A stretch of 64,000 nt of DNA from Reyranella soli (GTDB taxonomy: Bacteria; Pseudomonadota; Alphaproteobacteria; Reyranellales; Reyranellaceae). The notes beneath the pieces are model-generated. The model had not been told where the DNA came from, ran no database searches, and saw nothing but the letters and a program-made list of their open reading frames with translations. The position numbers and the translations under genes are program-made. Numbering within the stretch: position 1 is the stretch's first letter; every line of letters starts with the position of its first letter. Shown here one piece after another: positions 53,752-63,632 of the stretch. The stretch spans positions 29,661 to 93,660 of the forward strand of contig NZ_BKAJ01000072.1 in assembly GCF_007992495.1 (NCBI RefSeq). The letters run 5' to 3'.

Positions 53752-55134
53752 TCAGGCAGCCGGCGCGCTCACCACGCCCTGCTTCTCGAGATGGCGCGCC
53801 ACGCGCAGCGCGGCGGCCTCGTTATAGTGGTTGGCGATGACCTGCACGCCGATCGGCATGCCACCCGGCGTGCGCAGCGGCACCGCCACGACCGGCAAAC
53901 CGATGAAGGAGATCGGCTGGGTGAACAGGCCGAGATTGGCGCGCACCGCCAGCTCTACGCCACCCAGCTTCATCATCACCTGGCCGAGCTTGGGCGCGGT
54001 GCAGGGCGTCGCCGGGGCGAGGATGATGTCGACTTCGCCGAACAGCTTCTGCACCGCCGCGCGATAATGCCGGCGGAAGCGCTGGGCCTTGACGTACCAC
54101 GAGCCCGGCAGCAGTGCGCCCGCCATCAGGCGTTCGCGCGTGTCGGGATCGAAGTCCTGCGGCCGCGTGCGCAGGCGCGGCAGATGGAGCTGGCCGCCTT
54201 CGATCGCCGTGATGATGTACGCGGCAGCGCGCGCCACGCCGGCCTGCGGGATGACGACCGTCCTGGTCGCATTGAGCGCCTTGGCGACGGTGGCCACGGC
54301 CTCGAAGGCCTCCGGCTCGCCGCCCTTGGCAAAATAGTCGCCGGCGACAGCGATGCGCAGGCCGCCGATGCCCTCGTTCAGGAACGGCACCGTCGGATCG
54401 GCCGGCCGGTCGGTGCACACCGGATCGTCGGGATCCCAGCCCTGCATGGCGTCGAACGACAGCGCGAGATCCTCGACCGAGCGCGCGAGCGGGCCGAGAT
54501 GGTCGAAGGCATCGACGAAGGGAAAGGAGCCGGCGCGGCTCAGCCGACCGTAGGTCGGCTTCAATCCGAACAGGCCGCACAGCGAGGACGGCACGCGGAT
54601 CGAGCCGTTGGTGTCGGAGCCCAGCGACAACGGCACCTCGCCCGCCGCCACCGCCGCGCCCGAGCCGCCCGACGAGCCACCGGTCATGCGCGTCGGATCG
54701 TGCGGGTTGCGACTCGGCCCGTAATGGGCGTTCTCGCCGGTGAAGTCGTAGGCGTACTCGCCCATGTTGAGACCGCCCACGAGGATCGCGCCGGCGGCCT
54801 CGAGCTTGCGTATCAGCGAGGCGTCGCGCCCGGCCTTCGGGCCATCGACGTTGATCTTGGAGCCGGCGCGCGTCGGCAGGCTCTTTATGTCGAACAGGTT
54901 CTTCACCGCGAAGGGCACGCCGGCCAGCGGGCCACGATGCACACCGGCATCGATCTCGGCGGCGCGCTTGCGGGCACGCCCGGCCAGGACGTCGGTGAAG
55001 GCGTTGACGGTGGGCTCGCTGGCCTCGATGCGCGCCAGCGTCGCCTCGATGACGGCGGAAGCCTTGACCTTGCCCGCCATCACGGCGCGGGCGATGTCGG
55101 TCGCGGTCGCCTGCTTGGAAAGCGGATCGGTCAT
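53752..55134 (-). CDS. atzE: AtzE-family amidase (1-carboxybiuret hydrolase-like)
   Basis: A 460-aa amidase-signature enzyme. The Ser-cisSer-Lys triad is visible: K78 (VPFAVKNL), the [10 protein letters not shown] stretch (152-160) and nucleophile S178 in SDTNGSIR. Length and segments such as [21 protein letters not shown] fit the AtzE subfamily, which hydrolyses 1-carboxybiuret and works as a complex with the small protein AtzG. HpxY of oxalurate loci belongs to the same group. Its ATG overlaps the stop of the atzG-like gene (ATGA), so both are made together. Confidence 0.88.
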   Translation of the reverse strand: MTDPLSKQATATDIARAVMAGKVKASAVIEATLARIEASEPTVNAFTDVLAGRARKRAAEIDAGVHRGPLAGVPFAVKNLFDIKSLPTRAGSKINVDGPKAGRDASLIRKLEAAGAILVGGLNMGEYAYDFTGENAHYGPSRNPHDPTRMTGGSSGGSGAAVAAGEVPLSLGSDTNGSIRVPSSLCGLFGLKPTYGRLSRAGSFPFVDAFDHLGPLARSVEDLALSFDAMQGWDPDDPVCTDRPADPTVPFLNEGIGGLRIAVAGDYFAKGGEPEAFEAVATVAKALNATRTVVIPQAGVARAAAYIITAIEGGQLHLPRLRTRPQDFDPDTRERLMAGALLPGSWYVKAQRFRRHYRAAVQKLFGEVDIILAPATPCTAPKLGQVMMKLGGVELAVRANLGLFTQPISFIGLPVVAVPLRTPGGMPIGVQVIANHYNEAAALRVARHLEKQGVVSAPAA

Positions 55135-55319
55135 GGCCGGAACACCGGCGCCGACGTCAGCTCGTCGTCGAGCTCGACCTCGAGCAAGGGCTTGGCGATC
55201 AGCATCGAACGCTCGTAGTTCACGATGACGTTGGCGCGGTATTGCGGCGCGATCGGCAGGCCGATCGCCTTGGCCGCCTCGTCGACCAGCGTGCCGACAT
55301 CGGGCTTTTCGTCAGCCAC
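55131..55319 (-). CDS. atzG: AtzG/HpxX-like small partner protein (DUF4089)
   Basis: A 62-aa protein with the DUF4089 plan: VDEAAKAIGLPIAPQYRANVIVNYERSMLIAKPLLEVELDDE. AtzG relatives wrap around AtzE and stabilise it, in a way like GatC with GatA. It starts with GTG at 55319, preceded by AAGGGGAG, 15 bases after the ABC ATPase gene, and overlaps the amidase start by four bases. This ties the amidase to the ABC importer operon. Confidence 0.85.
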   Translation of the reverse strand: MADEKPDVGTLVDEAAKAIGLPIAPQYRANVIVNYERSMLIAKPLLEVELDDELTSAPVFRP

Positions 55320-55333
55320 GGTCTTTCTCCCCT

Positions 55334-56287
55334 TCAGGCAAAGTGACAGGCAACGTGCCGCGCCGGGGCGACGGTGCGCAAGACCGGCATTTCGGCCGAA
55401 CAGCGCGGCTCGCCCTTGGGGCAGCGGCCGTAGAAGCGGCACACGGTCGGGTCGGGATCGATCGGGCTGCGCGGCTCGCCGCCAAGACGCAGGCGGCCGA
55501 CGCGCTTGTCGGGATCGGCCTGCGGGATGGCCGAGATCAGGGCGCGCGTATAGGGGTGCCTGGGGTCGGCGAACAACTCGGCGGCCGGGCCGGATTCGAC
55601 GATCTTGCCGAGATACATCACCAGCACGCGGTCGCACAGCAGGCGCACGACGTTGAGGTCGTGGCTGACGAACAGGTAGCTCATGCCGAGCTCGTGCTTG
55701 AGCTGCTGCAGGAGCTTCAGGATCACGACCTGCACCGAGACGTCGAGCGCCGCCGTCGGCTCGTCGAGGATCAAGAGCTCGGGCTCGACGGCGATGGCGC
55801 GGGCGATGCCCACCCTCGCCTTCTGGCCGCCCGAGAGCTGATGCGGGAAGCGCGATAGAAGCTCGCGCGGCAGCCCGGTCATGTCGGCCAGCGCCTCGAC
55901 GCGGCTCTTGAGCGACGCGCCCGACATCTTCCTCAGGCGGCGGATAGGATCGGCGATGGCATCGGCCGCCGTGTAGCGCGGATTGAGCGAATCGCCGGCG
56001 TCCTGGAACACCATCTGGATGCGCGCGCGGTTGGCGTTGCCGGCGAAGGCGCGCGCTCTCATGTCGGCGAGCTCGGTGCCGGCCAGGCGGATGCTGCCCG
56101 AGGTCGGATCGAGCAGCCGATTGATCAGGCGCACGAGCGTGGACTTGCCGCAGCCCGATTCACCCACCAGGCCGACGGTCTCGCCGCGGCCGATGGTGAA
56201 GGTCACCTCGTCGACGGCGTGCAGCAGGCGCTTGTTGCCGACGTCGAAGCGCTTGGCGAGCTCGGCGATGTCGAGCAGCGCGGTCAC
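55334..56287 (-). CDS. Dipeptide-type ABC importer ATPase 2 (DppF/OppF type)
   Basis: A 317-aa ATPase: Walker A GESGCGKST, signature LSGGQKARVGIARA, Walker B LLILDEPTAALD, switch His in VSHDLNVV, and the Cys-rich OppF-type tail CRFYGRCPKGEPRCSAEMP for an iron-sulfur or disulfide site common in this family. It starts with GTG at 56287 in a GTGA overlap with the preceding ATPase gene. It forms one importer with the genes on either side. Confidence 0.9.
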   Translation of the reverse strand: MTALLDIAELAKRFDVGNKRLLHAVDEVTFTIGRGETVGLVGESGCGKSTLVRLINRLLDPTSGSIRLAGTELADMRARAFAGNANRARIQMVFQDAGDSLNPRYTAADAIADPIRRLRKMSGASLKSRVEALADMTGLPRELLSRFPHQLSGGQKARVGIARAIAVEPELLILDEPTAALDVSVQVVILKLLQQLKHELGMSYLFVSHDLNVVRLLCDRVLVMYLGKIVESGPAAELFADPRHPYTRALISAIPQADPDKRVGRLRLGGEPRSPIDPDPTVCRFYGRCPKGEPRCSAEMPVLRTVAPARHVACHFA

Positions 56288-57252
56288 AGCGGGTTCCAGC
56301 ACGATACGATGTGGCGCTCGCCCAGGCTCCGATTCGGCAAGGGTTTTACGCAGTCGTCGATGCGCCGCTCGCAACGGTCGCTGTAGCGACACGCCGGCAG
56401 GTCGGGCCGGCGCAGGTCGGGCAGGCCGCCCGGGATCGAGGCCAGCTCGGCGAGCGAGGCGGTCTCGCCCGGCGTCGCGGCCAAAAGCTTGACCGAATAG
56501 GGATGGCGCGGATGGGCGAAGAGCTCGCGCGCCGGGGCTGCTTCGACGACGTGGCCGGCATGCATGACGACGATGCGGTCGCAGTATTCGGCAGCCAGCG
56601 CGAGATCGTGGGTGATGAAGATCGTCGCCATGCCGGATTCGTGCGCGAGCTCGCCGATCAGATCCATGATCACGGCCTGGGTGGTGACGTCCAAACCGGT
56701 GGTCGGCTCGTCGGCGATCAGCAGCGCCGGTCGGCAGGCAAGCGCGATGGCGATCATGATACGCTGGCACATGCCGCCCGACAGCTCGAAGGGATAGGCT
56801 TCGACGCGGCGCTCGGGATCGGGGATGCGCACGCGCTTCAGCATCTCGACGGCGGCGCGCGGGGCGTCGGGACGGGTGGCGCCGCCGTGGCGCACCAGCA
56901 CGTCGGCGATCTGCTGGCCGACCTTGCGGATCGGGTTCAGCGCCGTGCGCGGGTTCTGGAAGATCATCGAGAACTCCCGGCCGCGCTGCTCGGCCAGGTC
57001 GCGCTCGGAGAGCGCCAGAAGGTCGGCACCGCCGAACAGGGCGCGGCCGGAGGTGACCTTGCCCGCCGGATCGAGGATGCCCATGACGGCGAAGGCGGTG
57101 ACCGACTTGCCCGAACCGGACTCGCCCACCAGCGCCACAGTCTCGCCCTTGTCGACGCTGAAGCCGACATGGTCGAGCACCTTGACGATGCCCGAGCGCG
57201 TTCGGAACTCGACCGACAGCTCCTCGACGGCAAGGGCGGGCACCGCGGTCAT
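56284..57252 (-). CDS. Dipeptide-type ABC importer ATPase 1 (DppD/OppD type)
   Basis: A 322-aa ATPase with Walker [10 protein letters not shown], signature [16 protein letters not shown], Walker [13 protein letters not shown] and ITHDLALA, and the OppD-type tail [17 protein letters not shown]. It pairs with the other ATPase to drive uptake. ATG at 57252 overlaps the stop of the permease gene (ATGA). The operon order is solute-binding protein, two permeases, two ATPases, then the atzG-atzE genes. Confidence 0.9.
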   Translation of the reverse strand: MTAVPALAVEELSVEFRTRSGIVKVLDHVGFSVDKGETVALVGESGSGKSVTAFAVMGILDPAGKVTSGRALFGGADLLALSERDLAEQRGREFSMIFQNPRTALNPIRKVGQQIADVLVRHGGATRPDAPRAAVEMLKRVRIPDPERRVEAYPFELSGGMCQRIMIAIALACRPALLIADEPTTGLDVTTQAVIMDLIGELAHESGMATIFITHDLALAAEYCDRIVVMHAGHVVEAAPARELFAHPRHPYSVKLLAATPGETASLAELASIPGGLPDLRRPDLPACRYSDRCERRIDDCVKPLPNRSLGERHIVSCWNPL

Positions 57253-58094
57253 GTGCGCTGCCTCGGGTCGATGATGTCGCGCAGGCCGTCGCCCAGGAGG
57301 TTGAAGCAGAACACCGCCAGCATCAGCGCCGCACCGGGGAACAGCGCGATCCACCACTCGCCCGACTGGATGAAGTTGGCGCCCTCGGCGACCATGATGC
57401 CCCACTCCGGCGCCGGCGGCCGCACGCCGAGGCCGATGAAGGAGAGGCCCGCGGCATTGAGGATGGCGTAGCCCATGGTGAGCGACATCTGCACCATCAT
57501 GATGGGCATGATGTTGGGCAGGACATGGCCCAGGAGCACGCGCGCTTCGCCATTGCCCGACAGACGTGCCGCCTCGACGAAGCCCGCCTCGCGCCGCACG
57601 CTGGCCTCGGCACGCGCCACCCGGGCATAGAGCGGGAAGTTGATGATGGCAGTGGCGATCACGATGTTGATCACCTCGTTGCCCAGCGCCGCCACGATGC
57701 CCATGGCCAGCACGAACAGCGGAAAGGCCATGATGGTGTCGGCCAGCCGCCCGACGACGCGGTCGGTCCAGCCGCCGAAGTAGCCCGCGGCCACGCCGGA
57801 CAGCGCACCCAGCATGAAGGCCAGGATCACCGAGGCGAAGGCGATCGACAGGTCGAGCCGCGTCGCCACCAGCACGCGGCTGAAAATGTCGCGGCCGAGC
57901 TGGTCGGTGCCGAACCAGTGCGCCGCCGAGGGCGATTTCAGCGCCATCGCGGCGTTGCTCTGCAGGGGATTGTAGGGCGCGATCAGCGGTCCGAAGATTG
58001 CGGCCACCAGAAACATGGCAAACAGACCGAAGGCCAGCCCCGTCACCGGGTTCTCCGAGAGCACGTAGCGGGCGTGGCGCAGCAGCGGCAGCAC
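57249..58094 (-). CDS. Dipeptide-type ABC importer permease 2 (DppC/OppC type)
   Basis: A 281-aa permease with the N-terminal DppC domain (ENPVTGLAFGLFAMFLVAAIFG, AHWFGTDQLGRDIFSRVL) and five further helices including the EAA-loop segment EARVLLGHVLPNIMPI. It starts with GTG at 58094, two bases after the stop of permease 1. The large periplasmic loop GTDQLGRD is typical of the family. Substrate is set by the solute-binding protein at 59208-60812. Confidence 0.9.
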   Translation of the reverse strand: MLPLLRHARYVLSENPVTGLAFGLFAMFLVAAIFGPLIAPYNPLQSNAAMALKSPSAAHWFGTDQLGRDIFSRVLVATRLDLSIAFASVILAFMLGALSGVAAGYFGGWTDRVVGRLADTIMAFPLFVLAMGIVAALGNEVINIVIATAIINFPLYARVARAEASVRREAGFVEAARLSGNGEARVLLGHVLPNIMPIMMVQMSLTMGYAILNAAGLSFIGLGVRPPAPEWGIMVAEGANFIQSGEWWIALFPGAALMLAVFCFNLLGDGLRDIIDPRQRT

Positions 58095-58096
58095 GG

Positions 58097-59110
58097 TCAG
58101 CTATCCAAACGGACTCGCGGGTCGACCAGGCCGTAGAGCAGGTCGATCGCGAGGTTCAGGGCGACGTAGAGCACCGCCATGGTGAGCACGAAGCCCTGCA
58201 CCGGCGCGTAGTCCGAGGTAATAAGCGCGTTCACAGCATAGAGGCCGATACCCGGCCAGGCGAACACGGTCTCGACCAGCACGTTGGCGCCCAGCAGGAA
58301 GGAGAACACCATGCCGAGCACGGTGATCACCGGCAGCACGGCGTTGCGGAAGGCGTAGGTGAAGACGACGGTGCCCGGCGCCAGGCCGCTCGCCCGCGCC
58401 GTGCGGATGAAGTCGCTGCCCAACACCGACAGCATCGAGCCGCGGGTCATGCGGGCAAGCGGCGCCAGAGAAAAGATCGCCATCGAGATGGCGGGCAAGG
58501 CGAGCTGACGCAGCGCGCCCCAGAACACCTCCATGTTGCCGGTGAGTGCGGAGTCGATGAGGTAGAAACCCGTGATGTGTGTGGGCGGCGACAGGAAGAC
58601 GTCGAGCCGGCCGCTGGGCGCCGGCGCCCATTGCAGCAGGTAATAGAAGACATAGGCGAACAGCAGCCCGGTGAAGAACACCGGCAACGACACGCCGGCT
58701 GTCGTCACGATGCGGCAGAGATGGTCGATCCAGGTGCCCTGCTTCACCGCCGCCAGCACGCCCAAGGGGATGGCGATACCGACCGCCAGGATCAGGGCGA
58801 ACAGCGTGAGCTCGGCCGACGCCGGCAGGCGCGTGGCGATCTCTGCTACCACCGGCTGGCCGGTGCTGAGCGAGTTGCCGAGATTTCCGTGTGCCAGATC
58901 GACGATATAGCCGACGAACTGCGCGGGCAGCGATTTGTCGAGCCCGAGCTTGGTCCTGACCTCGGCGATCGCCTGCGGGCTCGCCGCCAGCCCCGCGAAG
59001 TAGGCCGCCGGGTCGCCCGGCAGCAGCCGCGTCAGCATGAAGGTGACGACGACGACCCCGACGATGCTCGGGATCGCCGTCGCCAGACGCGACAGGAGAA
59101 GCTTCAGCAT
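58097..59110 (-). CDS. Dipeptide-type ABC importer permease 1 (DppB/OppB type)
   Basis: A 337-aa permease with the DppB start LLLSRLATAIPSIVGVVVVTFMLTRLLPGDPA, about six helices and the EAA-loop ARASGLAPGTVVFTYAFRNAVLPVITVLG. ATG at 59110. It follows the solute-binding protein gene after 97 bases that contain a GTCATCCC repeat, a placement that could lower permease expression relative to the receptor. Confidence 0.9.
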   Translation of the reverse strand: MLKLLLSRLATAIPSIVGVVVVTFMLTRLLPGDPAAYFAGLAASPQAIAEVRTKLGLDKSLPAQFVGYIVDLAHGNLGNSLSTGQPVVAEIATRLPASAELTLFALILAVGIAIPLGVLAAVKQGTWIDHLCRIVTTAGVSLPVFFTGLLFAYVFYYLLQWAPAPSGRLDVFLSPPTHITGFYLIDSALTGNMEVFWGALRQLALPAISMAIFSLAPLARMTRGSMLSVLGSDFIRTARASGLAPGTVVFTYAFRNAVLPVITVLGMVFSFLLGANVLVETVFAWPGIGLYAVNALITSDYAPVQGFVLTMAVLYVALNLAIDLLYGLVDPRVRLDS

Positions 59111-59116
59111 CCCGGT

Positions 59117-59185
59117 GTCATCCCGAGCGAAGCGAGGGACCTTTCGCAGCGACGACCAAAGGTCCCTCGCTGCGCTCGGGATGAC
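59117..59185. repeat. GTCATCCC dispersed inverted repeat, copy 6 (best formed)
   Basis: Near-perfect: GTCATCCCGAGCGAAGCGAG and GAGGGACCTTT pair with AAAGGTCCCTCGCT and CGCTCGGGATGAC on the other side. It lies between the solute-binding protein gene and the first permease gene of one operon. Confidence 0.85.
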
Positions 59186-59207
59186 AACCTTCGCGCGGCC
59201 ACGCGAC

Positions 59208-60812
59208 CTAACCCTTGGCCAGCTGCCGGTAGTCGAGCTGGCGATGGAACCAGTAGCGGTAGCCGGTGACGTTCTTCTGCATCGCCACGTTCAAGAGCGG
59301 CTGGTAGATCGGCACGCGCGGCACTTCCTCGAAGGCCATGTCTATAAAGCCCTTCACCGCCGCCTCGTACTCCGGCCCCGTGGTGAAGCGCGCCTTGTCG
59401 ATCAGCGCGTCCATCGCCGGGTTCTTGTAGCCCATCGTGTTGAAGACGGCGTTCTGGCCGTGATAGCACCAGAAGAAGAAGTATTCCGGATAGTTCAGCC
59501 AGCCGCCGAAGGCGTTGGTGATCATCGGCATGTTCTTCTTCAGGAGCTCGCCGCGCCAGTTGGCGCCCGGGATCTTGTTGATCGTGGTCTTGATGCCGAT
59601 CTGCGCCAGGCTCTCCTGCACCAGCACGGTGAGCGGCTCGTTGGTGCTGGCAAGCCCCAGGTCGAACGACAGCGTGGTCTCGAAGCCCTGCGGGTAGCCC
59701 GCCTCGGCCATCAGCGCCTTGGCCTTGGCGATGTCGGTCTTGTAGCCGTCCTTCTGCGGCCAGTAGACGCCCTTGAACTTGTTGTCGGCGCCGCCGAACA
59801 GCGGGATCGCCTGGCCGAACATCACCGAGTCCATGATCTGCTGATAGGGCACGGCATAGGCCACGGCCTGGCGCACCTTGACGTTGTCGAACGGCTTCTG
59901 GTTGACGTTCATGCCGAGATACATCATCGCGTTCTCGATCGGCGTGCCGATCACGGTGAGCTTGGGCGACGATTTCAGCTCGGAGAAATCCTTCGACGGC
60001 AGATCGAACGACAGATCGGCGTCGCCGCGCTCCAGCAGGGCGCGCCGGTTGCCGGCCGAAGGGATGATGCGCATGACGACGCGCTTGATCTTGGGCAGCG
60101 GCCCGTTCTTCCAGTCGTCGTTGCGCGCATAGACGACCTCCTGCCCGGGCTGCCATCGCTCGACCTTGTAGGCGCCGCCCGAGGCATGGTTGTTCTTGCA
60201 CCATTCCATGGCCCATGGATCGGTCGCGGTCGCGTTCTTCTTGCAGAGCTCGGAGTTCATGATCACCGGCACCGGCACGCCGATGTCGGGCATGGTGAGC
60301 TTGTCGGAGCGGATGAAATCGACACGGAAGGTGTTGTCATCGACCACGACGAACTGATCAGGCTTCTCCAGTGACCCCGCCGCCATCTGGAAGGTCGGGA
60401 AGCCGCCCACCGTGACGGCGCGGTCGAACGACCACTTCACGTCCTTGGCGGTGATCGGCGTGCCGTCATGGAACTTGGCGTCACGGCGCAGCTTGAAGGT
60501 CACCGAGTTGGGCTTGAGGTCCCATTCGGTGGCGAGCTCGGGCTCGAGCTTGGTGTAGTCGTAGTGGTCGTTGCCGTTGGCGTCCTTCTTGACGCCGTAG
60601 GTCATCAGCCGGTCGTGGGTGTTCCAGGAGACCTCGTAGGCCGGGCGGTTGGCGCCGACGCCGTGGATGTCCATCGAGTTGGGCGGGCTCTCGCCGACGA
60701 TCAGCAGGGTCTCGTTACGGGCCTGTGCCTTGGCCTCCGACCAGATGGCCGGTGCGGCCGCTACCACGACCCCCGCTGCAGAAGTGGTCTTGATAAACGA
60801 ACGACGCCTCAT
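59208..60812 (-). CDS. Family 5 solute-binding protein with TAT signal, receptor of the ABC importer
   Basis: A 534-aa exported receptor. The start MRRRSFIKTTSAAG is a twin-arginine (TAT) signal, so the protein is exported folded. The SBP_bac_5 pattern follows: LEPELATEWDLKPNSVTFKLRRDAKFHDGTPITAKDVKWSFDR. It should bind the substrate of the adjacent importer, perhaps a urea-, biuret- or amide-type compound in view of the Atz-like genes. ATG at 60812 follows GGGGGCAGG; an upstream in-frame ATG at 60863 would break the TAT signal. It is divergent from the allophanate hydrolase gene. Confidence 0.92.
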   Translation of the reverse strand: MRRRSFIKTTSAAGVVVAAAPAIWSEAKAQARNETLLIVGESPPNSMDIHGVGANRPAYEVSWNTHDRLMTYGVKKDANGNDHYDYTKLEPELATEWDLKPNSVTFKLRRDAKFHDGTPITAKDVKWSFDRAVTVGGFPTFQMAAGSLEKPDQFVVVDDNTFRVDFIRSDKLTMPDIGVPVPVIMNSELCKKNATATDPWAMEWCKNNHASGGAYKVERWQPGQEVVYARNDDWKNGPLPKIKRVVMRIIPSAGNRRALLERGDADLSFDLPSKDFSELKSSPKLTVIGTPIENAMMYLGMNVNQKPFDNVKVRQAVAYAVPYQQIMDSVMFGQAIPLFGGADNKFKGVYWPQKDGYKTDIAKAKALMAEAGYPQGFETTLSFDLGLASTNEPLTVLVQESLAQIGIKTTINKIPGANWRGELLKKNMPMITNAFGGWLNYPEYFFFWCYHGQNAVFNTMGYKNPAMDALIDKARFTTGPEYEAAVKGFIDMAFEEVPRVPIYQPLLNVAMQKNVTGYRYWFHRQLDYRQLAKG

Positions 60813-60978
60813 CGCCTGCCCCCTGTTCCCGTGCTCCCCTGGAACAGAGAAATTGCAAGCCATGTGCCAGCTCTCGAAAATCGACCGTTTGGACCAATTT
60901 CGGCTTATTTTTCAGCCAGATTCCCTATTCAGTCGGCCCCGCGGCCTCCACGTCGCACGAAGCGAGGCAGAGGTCGAA

Positions 60979-60988
60979 TTGTATGCAA
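60979..60988. promoter_or_regulatory. Operator-like site 1 in the divergent SBP/atzF region
   Basis: TTGTATGCAA, within the near-palindrome ATTGTATGCAAT. An identical decamer starts exactly 50 bases further on. The form resembles operators of GntR-family (FadR/FCC) regulators such as TTGTATACAA. The direction of control is unknown. Confidence 0.5.
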
Positions 60989-61028
60989 TCTAGACGATTT
61001 GCATGCTTATTGGGCCTTGGCATCCATT

Positions 61029-61038
61029 TTGTATGCAA
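61029..61038. promoter_or_regulatory. Operator-like site 2 in the divergent SBP/atzF region
   Basis: Second TTGTATGCAA, 50 bases after the first (about five helical turns) and 30 bases before the atzF start codon. A related TTTGCATGC lies between the two. Same-face spacing would allow a dimer of dimers or a DNA loop. Confidence 0.5.
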
Positions 61039-61068
61039 CCGGCGACTGGCGGCATTAGAGAAAGTTCA

Positions 61069-62847
61069 ATGAATTCCCTCCTCGATCTTGGTCTCCACGC
61101 TTTGCGCGCCCGCTACGCCAACGGCGCCCTGTCCTGTTGCGAGGTGATCGAGGAGGTCCTGAAACGCATCGCCGCAGCCGGCGACGACCGCGTATGGATA
61201 ACGCGTGTGCCCGACCAGCGACTGCGGGCCGAAGCCGTGAAGCTCGACGCGCGGCGCGGCGAGATCGACAAGTTGCCGCTCTACGGCGTGCCCTTCGCGG
61301 TGAAGGACAATATCGACGTCGCGGATCTTCCGACCACCGCCGCCTGCCCGGGCTTCTCCTATCAGCCCGAGGCGTCGGCCGAGGTCGTACGCCGCCTGGT
61401 CGAGGCCGGCGCCATCGTGGTCGGCAAGACCAACCTCGACCAGTTTGCCACCGGCCTGGTCGGCGTGCGCTCGCCCTATGGAGTGCCTAGAAATCCATTC
61501 GATCCGTCGTTCGTGCCGGGCGGCTCCAGCTCGGGCTCGGGCGTTGCCGTCGCCGCGGGCCTGGTGAGCTTCGCGCTCGGCACCGACACCGCGGGCTCCG
61601 GCCGCGTGCCAGCGGGCTTCAACAACATCGTCGGCCTGAAGCCGACGCCCGGCCTGTTGAGCACCGACGGCGTCGTGCCGGCCTGCAAGTCGCTCGATTG
61701 CGTGTCGGTGTTCGCGCTGTCGTGCGCCGACGCCGACGCCGTGCTGCAGGTCGCGGCCGAGCCGCAGGCAACGACGGCGATCGGCAAGACCTTCCGCTTC
61801 GGCATGCTGCGGCACGCCGACGCCGAGTTCTTCGGCGATGATGCCTATGCCGCGCTCTACGCCCAGGCGGTCGGACGCCTGAAGGCCCTGGGCGGCACCC
61901 CCATCGAGATCGACTACGCGCCGTTCCGCGACGCCGCGCAGCTTCTCTACGGCGGCCCGTGGGTCGCCGAGCGCACGGCCGCGGTCGGCGCCTTCATGGC
62001 GGCGGCCGACGGCACGGCCGGCATCTGGCCGGTGACGCGCGACATCGTCATGTCCGGCAGCGAGTACAGCGCCGTCGATGCCTTCGAAGGCCAGTATGAG
62101 CTCGGCGAGCTCAAGGCCGCGGCGCTGGCGCAGATGGCGACGCTCGACTTCGTCGTCCTGCCGACGACGCCGACGATCTACCGCGTCGCCGATCTCGAGC
62201 GCGAGCCCGTGCTCTACAACTCGCACCTCGGCCACTACACCAACTTCGTGAATTTCTTCGGCTTGAGTGCGCTGGCGCTGCCGGCGGGCTTCCGGCCCGA
62301 CGGCATGCCGTTCGGCATCACCCTGATCGGCACGGCGCATGGCGAGCGCGCCTTGCTGGCCTTCGGCGCGCGCTGGCAGCGCGAGGTGCCGTTGCCTCTG
62401 GGCAAGACCACGAGCCAGCTCCCGGCCGCAGCCCACGATCCCGTGCTGGCCGAGGACCGCGTTTCCATCGCCGTCGTCGGTGCGCACATGAGCGGACTGC
62501 CGCTCAACGGCCAGCTCACCGAGCTGGGCGGCCGGCTCGAGAGCAAGGCCAAGACCGCGCCGGTCTATCGCTTCTACGCCCTGCCCGGCGACCCGCCGCA
62601 GCGGCCTGGCATGGTGCGCGTCGCCAAGGATGGCGGCACCATCGAGCTCGAAGTCTGGAGCCTGCCGGCCGCCGCGGTCGGCAGCTTCTTGCTCAAGATC
62701 CCCGCACCGCTGGGCCTGGGTACGGTGACCCTGGCCGACGGCTCGGGCGTCCCGGGCTTCTTGTGCGAAGCCCATGCCACGGCGGATGCAGAGGACATCA
62801 CCTCACTGGGCGGCTGGCGAGCCTATTTAAAGACCCTGCCGGTCTGA
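61069..62847 (+). CDS. atzF: Allophanate hydrolase (AtzF)
   Basis: A 592-aa enzyme with two parts. Residues about 1-440 are an amidase-signature domain: K79 (VPFAVKDN), the GGSSSGSG stretch (151-158) and nucleophile S177 in TDTAGSGRV. The C-terminal about 140 residues (starting near [16 protein letters not shown]) form the second domain typical for AtzF. It splits allophanate into ammonia and carbon dioxide, the last step of biuret, cyanuric acid and urea-carboxylase pathways. No urea carboxylase is in the window. Start ATG at 61069 has a weak ribosome binding site (GAGA). Confidence 0.92.
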   Translation: MNSLLDLGLHALRARYANGALSCCEVIEEVLKRIAAAGDDRVWITRVPDQRLRAEAVKLDARRGEIDKLPLYGVPFAVKDNIDVADLPTTAACPGFSYQPEASAEVVRRLVEAGAIVVGKTNLDQFATGLVGVRSPYGVPRNPFDPSFVPGGSSSGSGVAVAAGLVSFALGTDTAGSGRVPAGFNNIVGLKPTPGLLSTDGVVPACKSLDCVSVFALSCADADAVLQVAAEPQATTAIGKTFRFGMLRHADAEFFGDDAYAALYAQAVGRLKALGGTPIEIDYAPFRDAAQLLYGGPWVAERTAAVGAFMAAADGTAGIWPVTRDIVMSGSEYSAVDAFEGQYELGELKAAALAQMATLDFVVLPTTPTIYRVADLEREPVLYNSHLGHYTNFVNFFGLSALALPAGFRPDGMPFGITLIGTAHGERALLAFGARWQREVPLPLGKTTSQLPAAAHDPVLAEDRVSIAVVGAHMSGLPLNGQLTELGGRLESKAKTAPVYRFYALPGDPPQRPGMVRVAKDGGTIELEVWSLPAAAVGSFLLKIPAPLGLGTVTLADGSGVPGFLCEAHATADAEDITSLGGWRAYLKTLPV

Positions 62848-62879
62848 TAGGGTCCCCTCCTTCTAGGAGGAAACGGTCC

Positions 62880-63632
62880 ATGAGCGGAAAGATCGCAGTC
62901 GTCACCGGCGCGGGCAGCGGCATCGGCCGCGCTTCAGCGCTCGCCCTGTTGAACAACGGCTACAAGGTGGCCCTGGCCGGCCGGCGCAAGGATGCGCTGG
63001 ACGAGACCGCCAAGATGGCCGGCAACAACACGCCCAACGCCATGGCCGTACCGACCGACGTCACCAAGCGCGACGACATCGTGGCGCTGTTCGCCAAGGT
63101 CAAGGCGACCTGGGGCCGGCTCGACCTGGTGTTCAACAATGCCGGCGGCGGCGCCCCGCCCGTGCCGCTCGAGGAGCTGCCCTACGAGACGTGGCTCGGC
63201 GTCGTGGCGGCGAACCTGACGGGTCCATTCCTGTGCACCCAGGAAGCCATGAAGATCATGAAGGACCAGAGCCCGCGCGGCGGGCGCATCATCAACAACG
63301 GCTCGATCTCGGCCCATGCGCCGCGGCCGTTCTCGGTCGCCTACACCTCGACCAAGCACGCCATCACCGGCCTCACCAAGTCGACCTCGCTCGATGGCCG
63401 GCAGTACGACATCGCCTGCGGCCAGATCGACATCGGCAACGCGGTGACTCCGATGACCGAGCGCATGACCAAGGGCGTGCTGCAGCCCAACGGCACGACC
63501 GTCGCCGAGCCGCGCATGGATGTGAGCGCGGTGGCCAACGCCATCCTTTACATGGACAGCCTGCCGCTCGACGCCAACGTGCAGTTCATGACGGTGATGG
63601 CGACCAAGATGCCGTTCGTTGGAAGAGGTTAG
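62880..63632 (+). CDS. SDR-family oxidoreductase
   Basis: A 250-aa short-chain dehydrogenase: [10 protein letters not shown] cofactor motif, [17 protein letters not shown] (catalytic Ser) and [10 protein letters not shown] (Tyr, Lys). The end [29 protein letters not shown] identifies a branch whose members have an extended loop. AGGAGG lies just before ATG at 62880, 32 bases after atzF, so it is probably in the same transcript. Its link with allophanate metabolism is not evident. The last six codons form one arm of a long hairpin. Confidence 0.87.
   Translation: MSGKIAVVTGAGSGIGRASALALLNNGYKVALAGRRKDALDETAKMAGNNTPNAMAVPTDVTKRDDIVALFAKVKATWGRLDLVFNNAGGGAPPVPLEELPYETWLGVVAANLTGPFLCTQEAMKIMKDQSPRGGRIINNGSISAHAPRPFSVAYTSTKHAITGLTKSTSLDGRQYDIACGQIDIGNAVTPMTERMTKGVLQPNGTTVAEPRMDVSAVANAILYMDSLPLDANVQFMTVMATKMPFVGRG

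Noticed and set aside
53716..55218. A 500-residue plus-strand frame opposite the AtzE-like amidase
   Set aside because: Arg- and His-rich shadow of the amidase; it begins inside a repeat copy.
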